54,861 bases of DNA, taken from Enterococcus rivorum. GTDB taxonomy: Bacteria > Bacillota > Bacilli > Lactobacillales > Enterococcaceae. Positions 36,833 to 45,084 of this stretch are shown piece after piece. Within the stretch, counting starts at the first letter, position 1, and every line of letters begins with the position of its first letter. The translations under genes were made by a program, and so were the position numbers. The notes beneath the pieces are model-generated. The model did no database searches and was not told the origin of the DNA. It saw only the letters and a program-made list of their open reading frames with translations. The stretch lies in contig NZ_MIEK01000018.1 of NCBI RefSeq assembly GCF_001742285.1, positions 1-54,861 on the forward strand, read 5' to 3'.

Positions 36833-36908
36833 GAAAAAAATATTCACCCTCGTTACTCAAATTCCTACCAAACTAACTAGTTTAGTTAAAATAAGTGCCT
36901 AGGGTGAA
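36833..36908 (-). terminator. Large nested hairpin after hutH, probable terminator
   Basis: TTCACCCT (minus strand) pairs with AGGGTGAA about 50 bases away, followed by TATTTTTTT. Inside lies a second perfect pairing, AACTAA-CTAG-TTAGTT. It is probably the hut operon terminator, unusual in having such a long closing loop. Confidence 0.65.
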
Positions 36909-36953
36909 CAGTTCATACTATTTTGAAATCTGATAAATTAACGTTAAACTAAC

Positions 36954-38498
36954 TTATTGATATTGAATGTCTAAAGGAACTTGATTTTCAACTTCTTTTA
37001 AGAAATCTCCTTTAATTAGGACTTCTGTAGCTTTTTCTAGTTCATCATACATTTCAATCTCTTTATCATTTTCTAAAAATTTTACTTGCTGACGGAATGC
37101 TTCATAAGCAATTTTTGTCCCCTCTCCTAAAGAACCTCGATCTAAAATAAAATCAATTGCTTGGCAAGCTGCCATGATCTCCGTTGCTAAGATTCGACGA
37201 GAATTTTTCACAATTTCTCGAGCAGTTCTAGCAGCTGTAGTTCCCATACTAACAAAGTCTTCTTGATTCTCACAGGAAGTGATGGAATCCACACTGGCTG
37301 GATGAGCCAAAATTTTATTTTCTGAAGCTAGTGAAGCAGCAGCATATTGCGTAATCATAAAACCTGAGTTTACGCCAGGATGTTTCACTAAAAATGACGG
37401 CAAGCCACTTAAATTTGTATTTACTAATCGCTCTACCCGTCTTTCCGATACGTTCCCAATTTCGGCAACGCCAATTCCTAAAAAGTCAAAGGGTTGCGCT
37501 AATGGTTCCCCGTGGAAGTTACCACCCGAAATGACATCGCCACTTCTTGTTATGATTGGATTATCTGTAACTGAATTCAATTCAATGTCTACTTTTTCTT
37601 TCACATAAGCAATGGTGTCTTTGCTTGCCCCATGAATTTGTGGCATACAACGTAAAGTATAGGGATCTTGTACACGATCTGCTGTAGCAGGTGTTGTTAA
37701 GGTGCTACCTTTTAATAAATGGCGAATATTTCTAGCGGTTGCCAACTGCCCATTTTGTGGACGAATAATATGCAACTCTTCATCAAAAGCACTGATAATT
37801 CCATTATGAACTTCTAATGACAGAGCGCCAGCAATATCCGATAATTTTAACAATTCAATGGCATCGTAGGTTGCTAACGCACCGATCCCAGTCAAAACTG
37901 TTGTCCCATTGATTAAAGCTAACCCCTCTTTTGCTTCCAAATGGATTGTAGGAATTCCTGCTTGTTCCATGGCTTTGCGTCCAGCCATCAGCTCACCACG
38001 AAAATATGCTTTTCCTAAACCAAGCATTGGCAAGACCATGTGAGATAATTGAGCCAAGTCACCAGAAGCTCCCAAAGAACCTTTTTCTGGAATAAAAGGT
38101 ACAACCCTATTGTTTAACATACTCATGAGTGTTTCAATAGTTGATAATCGTATTCCTGAATATCCTTTCAACAAAGAATTGATTCTTATCAACATGATTG
38201 CTCGAACTTCTTCTTCTTTTAAAGGATCACCAAAACCACTTGAATGAGTGCGTATCAAATTTTCTTGTAATTGCCTAGTTTCCTCTTGTGGAATACTAAC
38301 TTTAACCAACGAACCAAATCCTGTATTGACTCCATATGTTACTTTTTTACTTGCTACAATATCATCAACGATTTTTCTTGAAGCTTTCACTGCATCAACC
38401 GCATGATCAGAAATTGTAACTTGAGTATGATTTCTTGCTACTTCTACCACCTGATCTAATGTCAAGTTTTTACCATCTAAAATAATCTGTCTATTCAA
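36954..38498 (-). CDS. hutH: Histidine ammonia-lyase
   Basis: First enzyme of histidine degradation, releasing ammonia to give trans-urocanate. The self-forming MIO cofactor triad Ala-Ser-Gly is at 144-146 in GSLGASGDLAQ. Further family blocks are YGVNTGFGSL and RVQDPYTLRCMPQIHGA. The length of 514 residues is normal. The start is a TTG at 38498 with AAAGG about eleven bases upstream. It is the last gene of the minus-strand hut operon, behind the permease gene, and is followed by a nested hairpin terminator. Confidence 0.97.
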   Translation of the reverse strand: MNRQIILDGKNLTLDQVVEVARNHTQVTISDHAVDAVKASRKIVDDIVASKKVTYGVNTGFGSLVKVSIPQEETRQLQENLIRTHSSGFGDPLKEEEVRAIMLIRINSLLKGYSGIRLSTIETLMSMLNNRVVPFIPEKGSLGASGDLAQLSHMVLPMLGLGKAYFRGELMAGRKAMEQAGIPTIHLEAKEGLALINGTTVLTGIGALATYDAIELLKLSDIAGALSLEVHNGIISAFDEELHIIRPQNGQLATARNIRHLLKGSTLTTPATADRVQDPYTLRCMPQIHGASKDTIAYVKEKVDIELNSVTDNPIITRSGDVISGGNFHGEPLAQPFDFLGIGVAEIGNVSERRVERLVNTNLSGLPSFLVKHPGVNSGFMITQYAAASLASENKILAHPASVDSITSCENQEDFVSMGTTAARTAREIVKNSRRILATEIMAACQAIDFILDRGSLGEGTKIAYEAFRQQVKFLENDKEIEMYDELEKATEVLIKGDFLKEVENQVPLDIQYQ

Positions 38499-38539
38499 TG
38501 TCTATCAGACCTTTCCTAAAGCTACGCTCTCTTATCCTC

Positions 38540-39877
38540 TTAATTTGTTGCTTTTTTATTTCCGTTTAGAACAAAATATAGTATACCTGCTACGACAATA
38601 CCTACACCTCCAGCAATTAAGCTGACTGCATTAGCACCCGTTAGCAACATCCAGACACTTACTGTAATCGCTAATATTGGAATGAACGGACCAAAAGGCA
38701 ATTTAAAGGCTGGAACAGAATCCATATCTTTTTTACGTAGCCAAATAACTGCTAACGCTGTAGGTATATACTGGATAAAGCGGAAAACCACACTAAGTTC
38801 TGCTAGTTGTTCAAAACTACCGCTTAATAATAATAAACTCGTTAAGATACAAGAAATAATGATTGAAATGTAAGGAGCTTTCTTTTTATTTTTTTTAGCA
38901 ATTACTTTTGGTAATAAGCCTTCATCAGAAATGGAGGCTCCATAACGTGGTATCATCATTGAATCACCAACATTTAAGCCGAGGATTGAAATTAATGCTC
39001 CAATTGAAATAATCCACTTCCCAGCGGGTCCAATCATCAGTGCAAAAGCATCCTGAACAGGAGCATCTGTTTCTAAGATACCAACGCCTAGCATTGCAAT
39101 TGTTCCTGCAATAATAATAAAATATAAAATTGAGACAATACTAATTGATCCAATAATTGCTTTAGGTACATTTTTCTTTGCGTTTCGCATTTCCCCGGCA
39201 ACTACAGGTAATGCTTCAAACCCAATAAAAGCATAGAAAATTGTTAACGATGTTGAAGCCATTGCCTTTGAAAGAGTCATTCCTTCTTTTAATTGTAGAA
39301 ACGGCGTGAAATGACCAGCATTAAATCCATGTTTAATAAAGAAAATACTACATAAAGTAAACGCAACGATTGGGATCAATTTAGCAATAGTAATAGAAAT
39401 CGTAAAAATTTTAGATGTTTTTAAGCCAGTGCTATTAATAACTGACAAAGCAACAACTAAAGCAATACTAATTAAGGTGTTATTTCCTTCCAATGAGGGG
39501 AACGTCACGATTAAAAGTTTTGCAAAACCAGCTGCCATTGCAGACCAAGCTATGATTGTTACAAACCAACCTAAAAGACCTACAATAAATCCTACAAAGT
39601 CACCAAATGCCGATTTAGAATACTGAAACGCACCTCCATTTTTATTAAAATAACAGGCAACTTCAGCAAAACAGACTGCTAGCAACAATACTAAAATGGC
39701 ATCAAAAATCATTGCTAATAAGGAGGCTGGACCTAAATCTTGATAAATTGTTCTAGGTAACAGAAATATTCCTGATCCAATAACAGCATTGATTCCATAA
39801 AGCGTGGCACCACTCAAACTAAATTTCGATTTTTCATTTACATCATGCAAATCAGTTACCTCTAACTTTTTTTCCAT
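38540..39877 (-). CDS. APC-family amino-acid permease, probable histidine (or urocanate) transporter
   Basis: 445 residues with about twelve membrane helices and the APC start GATLYGINAVIGSGIFLLPR. The position between hutD and hutH points to uptake of histidine, urocanate or exchange of histidine for a product such as glutamate; the sequence alone does not fix the substrate. The ATG at 39877 follows AAAGGAG. The 82-base gap upstream carries a near-consensus cre box inside an inverted repeat, so permease-hutH may be a separately controlled unit within the operon. Confidence 0.88.
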   Translation of the reverse strand: MEKKLEVTDLHDVNEKSKFSLSGATLYGINAVIGSGIFLLPRTIYQDLGPASLLAMIFDAILVLLLAVCFAEVACYFNKNGGAFQYSKSAFGDFVGFIVGLLGWFVTIIAWSAMAAGFAKLLIVTFPSLEGNNTLISIALVVALSVINSTGLKTSKIFTISITIAKLIPIVAFTLCSIFFIKHGFNAGHFTPFLQLKEGMTLSKAMASTSLTIFYAFIGFEALPVVAGEMRNAKKNVPKAIIGSISIVSILYFIIIAGTIAMLGVGILETDAPVQDAFALMIGPAGKWIISIGALISILGLNVGDSMMIPRYGASISDEGLLPKVIAKKNKKKAPYISIIISCILTSLLLLSGSFEQLAELSVVFRFIQYIPTALAVIWLRKKDMDSVPAFKLPFGPFIPILAITVSVWMLLTGANAVSLIAGGVGIVVAGILYFVLNGNKKATN

Positions 39878-39906
39878 GAGTTTCTCCTTTCGATAATAAC
39901 CTATCT

Positions 39907-39946
39907 AACTATTTACCCACCAAAAGAAAGCGATTACAAAATAGTT
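39907..39946. promoter_or_regulatory. cre-like site inside an inverted repeat upstream of permease-hutH
   Basis: AAGAAAGCGATTACA at 39924-39938 matches the CcpA cre consensus WTGNAARCGNWWWCA at all but one position. It lies between TAACTATTT (39907-39915) and AAATAGTTA (39938-39946), a 9-bp inverted repeat. Catabolite repression of histidine uptake and breakdown is a reasonable inference. Confidence 0.6.
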
Positions 39947-39959
39947 AAAATCATCAAAT

Positions 39960-40562
39960 TTAAACAACACTTGCCACGACTGCTATTGGTATCTCTGCTC
40001 TTTCTTGCCCAATTAATAGTAATTGATACCTCTTGGCAACCTTTTCTAACACAATTGTATCGTTATTATACAAATGACAACTTTTTACTTTTTCTACTCC
40101 TTGATAAAAATCAATAATCAGTTCTTTTAGTGCAAAAATGATATATTTCTGATTAGAAGAGATACTTAATGATTCTTTATGTCGATATGCTTTTAGCTCT
40201 CCTGCCAGTTCTTCTTTATAAATCAAATTAAAATCCGTACATTTACCTATTGATTCTGTCTGTTCTTTCCCTAAAAAATAATGGGATTCAAAAGGAATCA
40301 ACAATACTTTTTCTCGACGCTGATTGTGTATATGATTTAATGTCAATGGTTGATCTAATGACATAATTAATCTTTTATATCCTGGTAACACAGTGAAAAC
40401 AGTTTTTTCTAATTGAACGTTGGCAGTTGATACTCTAAAATCAAATTTTCCAATGTCATAAGTCCCCTGAATAGGGAAGAGATAAATTTCCGTTGTCTCT
40501 CCCCCACTCCAAGTAGACATTTTATAATTATTTTTATGCAACTTAGTTAATTTCATCGTCAT
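39960..40562 (-). CDS. hutD: HutD family protein
   Basis: 200-residue bicupin-fold protein of the HutD family, associated with histidine-utilisation genes in both Pseudomonas and Gram-positive hut loci; proposed as a governor of hut expression, biochemical role unproven. Signature: MSTWSGGETTEIYLFP (about residues 14-30), FDFRVSTANVQ and TVLPGYKRLIMSLDQPLTLNH. The ATG at 40562 lies just three bases after the fhs stop, with a weak ribosome site inside the end of fhs, so translation is probably coupled. Confidence 0.87.
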   Translation of the reverse strand: MTMKLTKLHKNNYKMSTWSGGETTEIYLFPIQGTYDIGKFDFRVSTANVQLEKTVFTVLPGYKRLIMSLDQPLTLNHIHNQRREKVLLIPFESHYFLGKEQTESIGKCTDFNLIYKEELAGELKAYRHKESLSISSNQKYIIFALKELIIDFYQGVEKVKSCHLYNNDTIVLEKVAKRYQLLLIGQERAEIPIAVVASVV

Positions 40563-40565
40563 AAA

Positions 40566-42242
40566 TTAAAATAATCCAGAAATAACACCTTGCTCATCGA
40601 CATCAATTCTTTCAGCTGCAGGAGATTTTGGTAACCCAGGCATTGTCATAACTGTACCTGTTAAAGCAACAATAAAGCCTGCACCTGCTGATATTTTCAT
40701 ATTTCTAATCGTTACTGTAAAATCTTTTGGTGCTCCAATCAAAGTTGCGTCGTCCGAAAACGAATATTGTGTTTTAGCCATACAAATCGGATAATTTCCA
40801 AAGCCCAAGCGTTCTAAATCTTGCATTTCTCGACGAGCTGCCTTAGTTATTTCAACACCTTTACCACCGTATACTTTTTGCACAATTTTAGTTAATTTTT
40901 CCTCAATACTATCTTCTAAGTCATAAACATAGCTGAAACTATTTGGTTGCTCTGCTAATTCAATCACTTTTTCTGCCAGTGAAATAGCTCCTTCGCCTCC
41001 TTTTTCCCAAACTTCAGAAAGAACTACTTCGACGTTACGTTTTTTGCACGCCTCTTCAACTGCAGTTAGTTCAGCCTGTGTGTCAGTTGGAAACTTATTG
41101 ATTGCAACCACAACAGGTAATCCATATACTTCTTGAATATTAATCAAGTGTTTTTCTAAATTTGGAAACCCATCTATCACAGCTTTTACATTTTCATCCC
41201 CAAGAGCATTTTTAGGAACACCGCCATGCATTTTCAATGCTCGGATCGTTGCAACTAACACAACTGCATCTGGCTTAATATCTGCTAATCGACATTTAAT
41301 ATCAATAAATTTTTCCGCACCTAAATCCGCACCAAAACCGGCTTCGGTAATCGTATAGTCAGCATACTTCATGGACATTTTAGTTGCTAATACACTATTA
41401 CAACCATGAGCAATATTTGCAAAAGGCCCACCATGAATAAGCGCTGGCGTATGTTCTAATGTCTGAACTAAATTAGGATGAATAGCCTCTTTCAACAATG
41501 CTGTTAACGCACCTTCAGCTTTTAAATCTCCTGCTGTTACAGGATCGCCTGCAAAATTGTACGCCACAATAATTTTTCTTAACTTTTCTTTTAAATCAAT
41601 AATATTATTGGCTAGACACAAGATAGCCATGATCTCTGAAGCAACAGTAATATCATACCCATCTTCACGTGGTACACCGTTGACTTTTCCTTGCAAGCCA
41701 TCGACAATATAACGTAATTGACGATCATTCATATCCACTACTCGTTTCCAAGTAATTCTGCGACTGTCAATTTGTAAAGTGTTGCCATGATGAATATGGT
41801 TATCCAATAAAGCTGCTAACAGATTATTGGCAGCCCCAATTGCATGAAAATCTCCTGTGAAATGTAAGTTGATATCTTCCATCGGAACAACTTGAGCATA
41901 GCCACCACCCGCAGCCCCTCCTTTAACCCCAAATACCGGACCTAAAGAAGGTTCTCGCAAAGCAAGCATTGCTTTCTTACCAATTTTTGTTAGCCCGTCT
42001 GCTAAGCCAACAGAAGTGGTTGTTTTTCCTTCCCCAGCTGGTGTAGGGGTGATAGCTGTTACTAAGATCAATTTCCCATCTTGACGATCTTTCATTTTTT
42101 CTAGCTCATGAGCATCTAATTTTGCTTTAAATTTTCCATATAACTCATAATCGTCTTCAGTTAAGTTTAGTGACTCTGCTACCTCTTTAATTGGTTTCAT
42201 TGTCACTTGGTTTGCAATTTCAATATCTGATAAATAGGCCAT
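40566..42242 (-). CDS. fhs: Formate-tetrahydrofolate ligase
   Basis: Interconverts formate + THF + ATP and 10-formyl-THF + ADP + phosphate. The ATP-binding stretch [20 protein letters not shown] (about 66-85) and the family blocks [21 protein letters not shown] and [11 protein letters not shown] are intact. The length of 558 residues is normal. In this operon it most likely runs in reverse, making ATP and formate from 10-formyl-THF produced by FtcD and FchA (the cyclohydrolase FolD is not in the window). Streptococcal hut loci also carry a dedicated fhs copy. It lies between fchA and hutD. Confidence 0.96.
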   Translation of the reverse strand: MAYLSDIEIANQVTMKPIKEVAESLNLTEDDYELYGKFKAKLDAHELEKMKDRQDGKLILVTAITPTPAGEGKTTTSVGLADGLTKIGKKAMLALREPSLGPVFGVKGGAAGGGYAQVVPMEDINLHFTGDFHAIGAANNLLAALLDNHIHHGNTLQIDSRRITWKRVVDMNDRQLRYIVDGLQGKVNGVPREDGYDITVASEIMAILCLANNIIDLKEKLRKIIVAYNFAGDPVTAGDLKAEGALTALLKEAIHPNLVQTLEHTPALIHGGPFANIAHGCNSVLATKMSMKYADYTITEAGFGADLGAEKFIDIKCRLADIKPDAVVLVATIRALKMHGGVPKNALGDENVKAVIDGFPNLEKHLINIQEVYGLPVVVAINKFPTDTQAELTAVEEACKKRNVEVVLSEVWEKGGEGAISLAEKVIELAEQPNSFSYVYDLEDSIEEKLTKIVQKVYGGKGVEITKAARREMQDLERLGFGNYPICMAKTQYSFSDDATLIGAPKDFTVTIRNMKISAGAGFIVALTGTVMTMPGLPKSPAAERIDVDEQGVISGLF

Positions 42243-42278
42243 AATAACTAATTAACTTCCTTTCTATTTAAGCTTTAT

Positions 42279-42905
42279 TTAAACTAGGGTCAATATTTCC
42301 TCATAAATACTATCAGCTAATTCACAACCATCTTTTAATAGTTCCTCTCCTTTAGCACGGTATACTTCTACAAAGCCTTGATCTTTAATACCTGAAAGGT
42401 TAATTAAGACATTTAGCCAAGCGCCTTGTAAACCAGATTTTAGATTTAATGCCGCGACTCCTAGATCACTTGCGGCGTTAAGATTTGACTTGCCAACCGC
42501 TTTTTTAGTTATTTTTAGCGCCTGAATAATTGTTTCCATCATTTCATACGGAGAAACTGCTGCTCCTTTCAAAGCCTGTTGCATTGCATCACGTCTAGCT
42601 GCTTTTTCCTCTTCAGTTTCTTTTGGCATAGAAAAGACAGCTGAAACTACGTTAAAGGCTTCTGTGTCCTTATCAATGGCTTCCAGCAACTCAATTTGTA
42701 ATCGACTGGCCTCAGATAATACCCCTTGAATCAGATTCTCATGTTCAGCATACTTCTTTTTACCAGTTGTCAGTTCTGCTACCATTTTCACTAAGGAAAT
42801 ACCCATTGCAGCGGCTAATGCTGATGCTGAACCACCACCCGGAGCTGGCTCATCCGAACCTAATACTGTCATAAATTCATTGACTTTCAGTTCAACTAAT
42901 TTCAT
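42279..42905 (-). CDS. fchA: Formimidoyltetrahydrofolate cyclodeaminase
   Basis: Releases ammonia from 5-formimino-THF to give 5,10-methenyl-THF. 208 residues of the FTCD_C family: the folate-site block APGGGSASALAAAMGISLVKMVAELT (here cited in parts: PAPGGGSASALAAAMG, then SLVKMVAELTTGKK) and SNLNAASDLGVAALNL. The ATG at 42905 has GGAGG seven bases upstream. It follows ftcD, the enzyme that makes its substrate; in animals both activities are fused in one protein, here they are separate genes. Confidence 0.95.
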   Translation of the reverse strand: MKLVELKVNEFMTVLGSDEPAPGGGSASALAAAMGISLVKMVAELTTGKKKYAEHENLIQGVLSEASRLQIELLEAIDKDTEAFNVVSAVFSMPKETEEEKAARRDAMQQALKGAAVSPYEMMETIIQALKITKKAVGKSNLNAASDLGVAALNLKSGLQGAWLNVLINLSGIKDQGFVEVYRAKGEELLKDGCELADSIYEEILTLV

Positions 42906-43013
42906 TTTCTTTCCTCCACTTTTATTTACTTTTCTATAATCGGCATTTATATAAATTTTTCTTTCTGACTATCTTTTTGCACAATCATAAAATGATTCAT
43001 CCAATTGGAATGT

Positions 43014-43913
43014 TTAGTTTAACAGGTGGTTTTCCAATACTTGTTTGCCATAATCAAATGCTTCAATTTGCAAGTAATATTCAGCCGTATCAATTAAGGC
43101 TTTTGCTGGTGTTAAACCAATCACTTCACTACCAATAATGTTTACACCATAACGTTTTGCTTCAAAACGAATCGTTTCAAATGCCCGATAAAGTGGGGTT
43201 CCTTCAAAATTAACCATATTCATAGAAACTTGGGCAATATTTCGATCTTCTAACATAACTCCGATACCTTTACAATACTTGAACCCGCCACCAGAACCAC
43301 GAACAATCTTCGCTATCTTATTTGCAATCGTAATATCGGAAGTATCTAAGTTCACATTAAAAGCAACTAATGGCATTCTCGCACCAACAGCAGTTACCCC
43401 AGCTGTTGGATGAATTTTTCTTTCGCCAAAATCTGGTGCCCATTCTTCTAGTTGTAGTTTTTCAGACATTCCTTCAAATTGACCTTTTCTAACACGCGCC
43501 AAATTTACTCGATCTGGTGATGATGCCGACTCTTCATATAAAAAGATTGGAATATTCAACTCATCGTTAATTCTTTTTGCTACTTTTTTAGATATTTCAA
43601 CACATTCTTCAGTTGTGATATCTTTGATTGGTACAAAAGGAACTACATCCGTCGCCCCCATTCGAGGATGTTCCCCTGTTTGTTTTGTCATATCAATGTG
43701 TTCACTTGCATAACGAACCAATTTGAAAGCCACTTCTTGAATTCCATCAACATCACCGACTAAAGTAAAAACACTACGATTGTGATTAGAATCAGAAGAA
43801 TAATCAAGCAAGGTTACTCCATTGACACTTTTAGCCACTTCAACTAACCCGTTGATAACGTTCTCATTTCTACCTTCACTAAAATTTGGAATACATTCTA
43901 CTAATTTTGCCAT
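43014..43913 (-). CDS. ftcD: Glutamate formimidoyltransferase
   Basis: Transfers the formimino group of N-formimino-glutamate to THF, yielding glutamate and 5-formimino-THF. 299 residues: KLVECIPNFSEGRN at the N-terminus, DSNHNRSVFTLVG, EHPRMGATDVVPFVP (catalytic His region) and HPTAGVTAVGARMPLVAFNVN. The ATG at 43913 follows AAAGGA at nine bases; a TTG at 43931 precedes that site. With this enzyme no hutG formimidoylglutamase is needed, and none is seen. Confidence 0.96.
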   Translation of the reverse strand: MAKLVECIPNFSEGRNENVINGLVEVAKSVNGVTLLDYSSDSNHNRSVFTLVGDVDGIQEVAFKLVRYASEHIDMTKQTGEHPRMGATDVVPFVPIKDITTEECVEISKKVAKRINDELNIPIFLYEESASSPDRVNLARVRKGQFEGMSEKLQLEEWAPDFGERKIHPTAGVTAVGARMPLVAFNVNLDTSDITIANKIAKIVRGSGGGFKYCKGIGVMLEDRNIAQVSMNMVNFEGTPLYRAFETIRFEAKRYGVNIIGSEVIGLTPAKALIDTAEYYLQIEAFDYGKQVLENHLLN

Positions 43914-43999
43914 TTGACTACATCCTTTCAATCCATATAATAATATTTATCATTCATCTTGCTAGACAACAATCATGCTTTCGCTAAGATGTATAATTC

Positions 44000-44527
44000 T
44001 TATTTACTCATTTCCATTACGCTTACTAACGAAGTTTTATTAAATAGGTAATGACTTAACAAAATATTGAGAGGTAATAACACACTCTCTTTTAACAAAC
44101 GGACAGGTAATAATTCAATAATAGGTATTTTAAACAGCATATTCAGCCAAATTGGGGTTAAAAAAAGACTAATGGAAAGTGCAATGAGTAATTGAGCTGT
44201 AATATTTCGTTTAAGCGTGATGTCTTTTTTATAAAAAAAGCAGCCATAAATAAACGGAATTAAAAAAGCATTTAATGTAAATCCGGGGAAAAACATTGCC
44301 TTGGGAAAAATCATCATCCCAATTAGGTCACCAGCCACTCCCCCTAACCCGGCCAACCAAGGTCCAAATAGATGCCCCATCAACATTAATGGAAGAAATG
44401 AAAAACTGATTCTAATAAATGAATTTTCAATTGCAAAAAAACGAGTAATAATAACCTCTACTGCAATTAACACACCCAATAAAGCAATATCTTTCGTATG
44501 AATTTTTAGAACATGTTTTTGTTTCAA
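44000..44527 (-). CDS. Folate-family ECF transporter substrate-binding (S) component
   Basis: 175-residue membrane protein with five to six helices. The blocks FSFLPLMLMGHLFGPWLAGL and FFPGFTLNAFLIPFIYGCFF are typical of the FolT-type S components, which capture folate and use the shared ECF ATPases encoded elsewhere. It starts with TTG at 44527 after AGGAGGG and is the first gene of the run towards ftcD, fchA and fhs. Folate uptake fits the THF dependence of that pathway. Substrate assignment is from family and context. Confidence 0.85.
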   Translation of the reverse strand: MKQKHVLKIHTKDIALLGVLIAVEVIITRFFAIENSFIRISFSFLPLMLMGHLFGPWLAGLGGVAGDLIGMMIFPKAMFFPGFTLNAFLIPFIYGCFFYKKDITLKRNITAQLLIALSISLFLTPIWLNMLFKIPIIELLPVRLLKESVLLPLNILLSHYLFNKTSLVSVMEMSK

Positions 44528-44622
44528 AAGATTCTTTCCCTCCTTTTATTCTTTGTGCGCTTGGCACCTTGATGAGTTATTTGATTCGTAAATAATTCCA
44601 TCAAATTTCTTAGTTCTACTAA

Positions 44623-44651
44623 AAGTTAACATCCTTCTACACCCCTGTCAA
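44623..44651 (-). promoter_or_regulatory. Promoter of the hut operon (folT-like to hutH)
   Basis: TTGACA (44646-44651), 17 bases, then TAACTT (44623-44628) with a TGT extension on the minus strand. The -35 is perfect and the -10 weak, a pattern that often goes with activator control. Confidence 0.65.
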
Positions 44652-44785
44652 ACCCCGTTAAATCAAGCTTTTTAGAGTGTTTTAGTTGTTTTTTCGACTA
44701 TCTAATTTACCTCTACAATTGCTACTAGTTGGCTGGAGTAAATTCATTTGACACTTATTTGACTCAGAAATTTTATACTATTAGG

Positions 44786-44863
44786 CGTCGGTGTTCGACA
44801 ACTTGAATTTAGCAATAAATATGGACTGATCAACACTTAATTTAAAGTACTTGGTCTTTTTTT
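44786..44863 (+). ncRNA. Candidate small RNA or attenuated leader upstream of glmL
   Basis: On the plus strand a TATACT -10 is followed by a GTCG/CGAC hairpin and, about 40 bases later, a rho-independent terminator (GATCAA...TTGGTC with a second ACTT/AAGT pairing, then seven Ts). The predicted RNA is about 78 bases. The -35 spacing is poor (TTGACA at 20 bases), which lowers confidence. No known RNA family is recognised. Confidence 0.4.
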
Positions 44864-45084
44864 ATGGCTAAAAAGCAGATGCCCTTAAAAAAGGAGTTTA
44901 ACTTGATAAATACATATTGAAATCTATCCTATGAAATAAGACACTATTTTTTACTTATTTTGATTCAAAAAATGGGAATTTGACGTTTAATAGATTTGTA
45001 TAATTCATTTTTGACTATCAAATTTTATCAAAAACCAATTGTTTATTCATCTAATTTTAATCTAGAAAGAGAGGCTATGTACCT

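Larger units (their letters stand above)
44528..45084. other. Divergent control region between the folT-like operon and glmL
   Basis: 557 bases without a gene. Minus-strand promoter at 44623-44651. Plus-strand -10 TATACT (44774-44779), short hairpin GTCG-GTGTT-CGAC (44787-44799) and terminator (44828-44863), suggesting a short RNA or leader. A second plus-strand TATAAT at 44999-45004 probably serves glmL. I looked for a THF riboswitch and did not recognise one. Confidence 0.65.

Noticed and set aside
44528-44640. Tetrahydrofolate riboswitch upstream of the folT-like gene
   Set aside because: Expected from context, but I could not match the conserved THF aptamer segments in the leader.
44880-44935. 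18-codon peptide (MAKKQMPLKKEF...) after the candidate small RNA terminator
   Set aside because: No ribosome site before its ATG, which follows the T-run directly; most likely chance.
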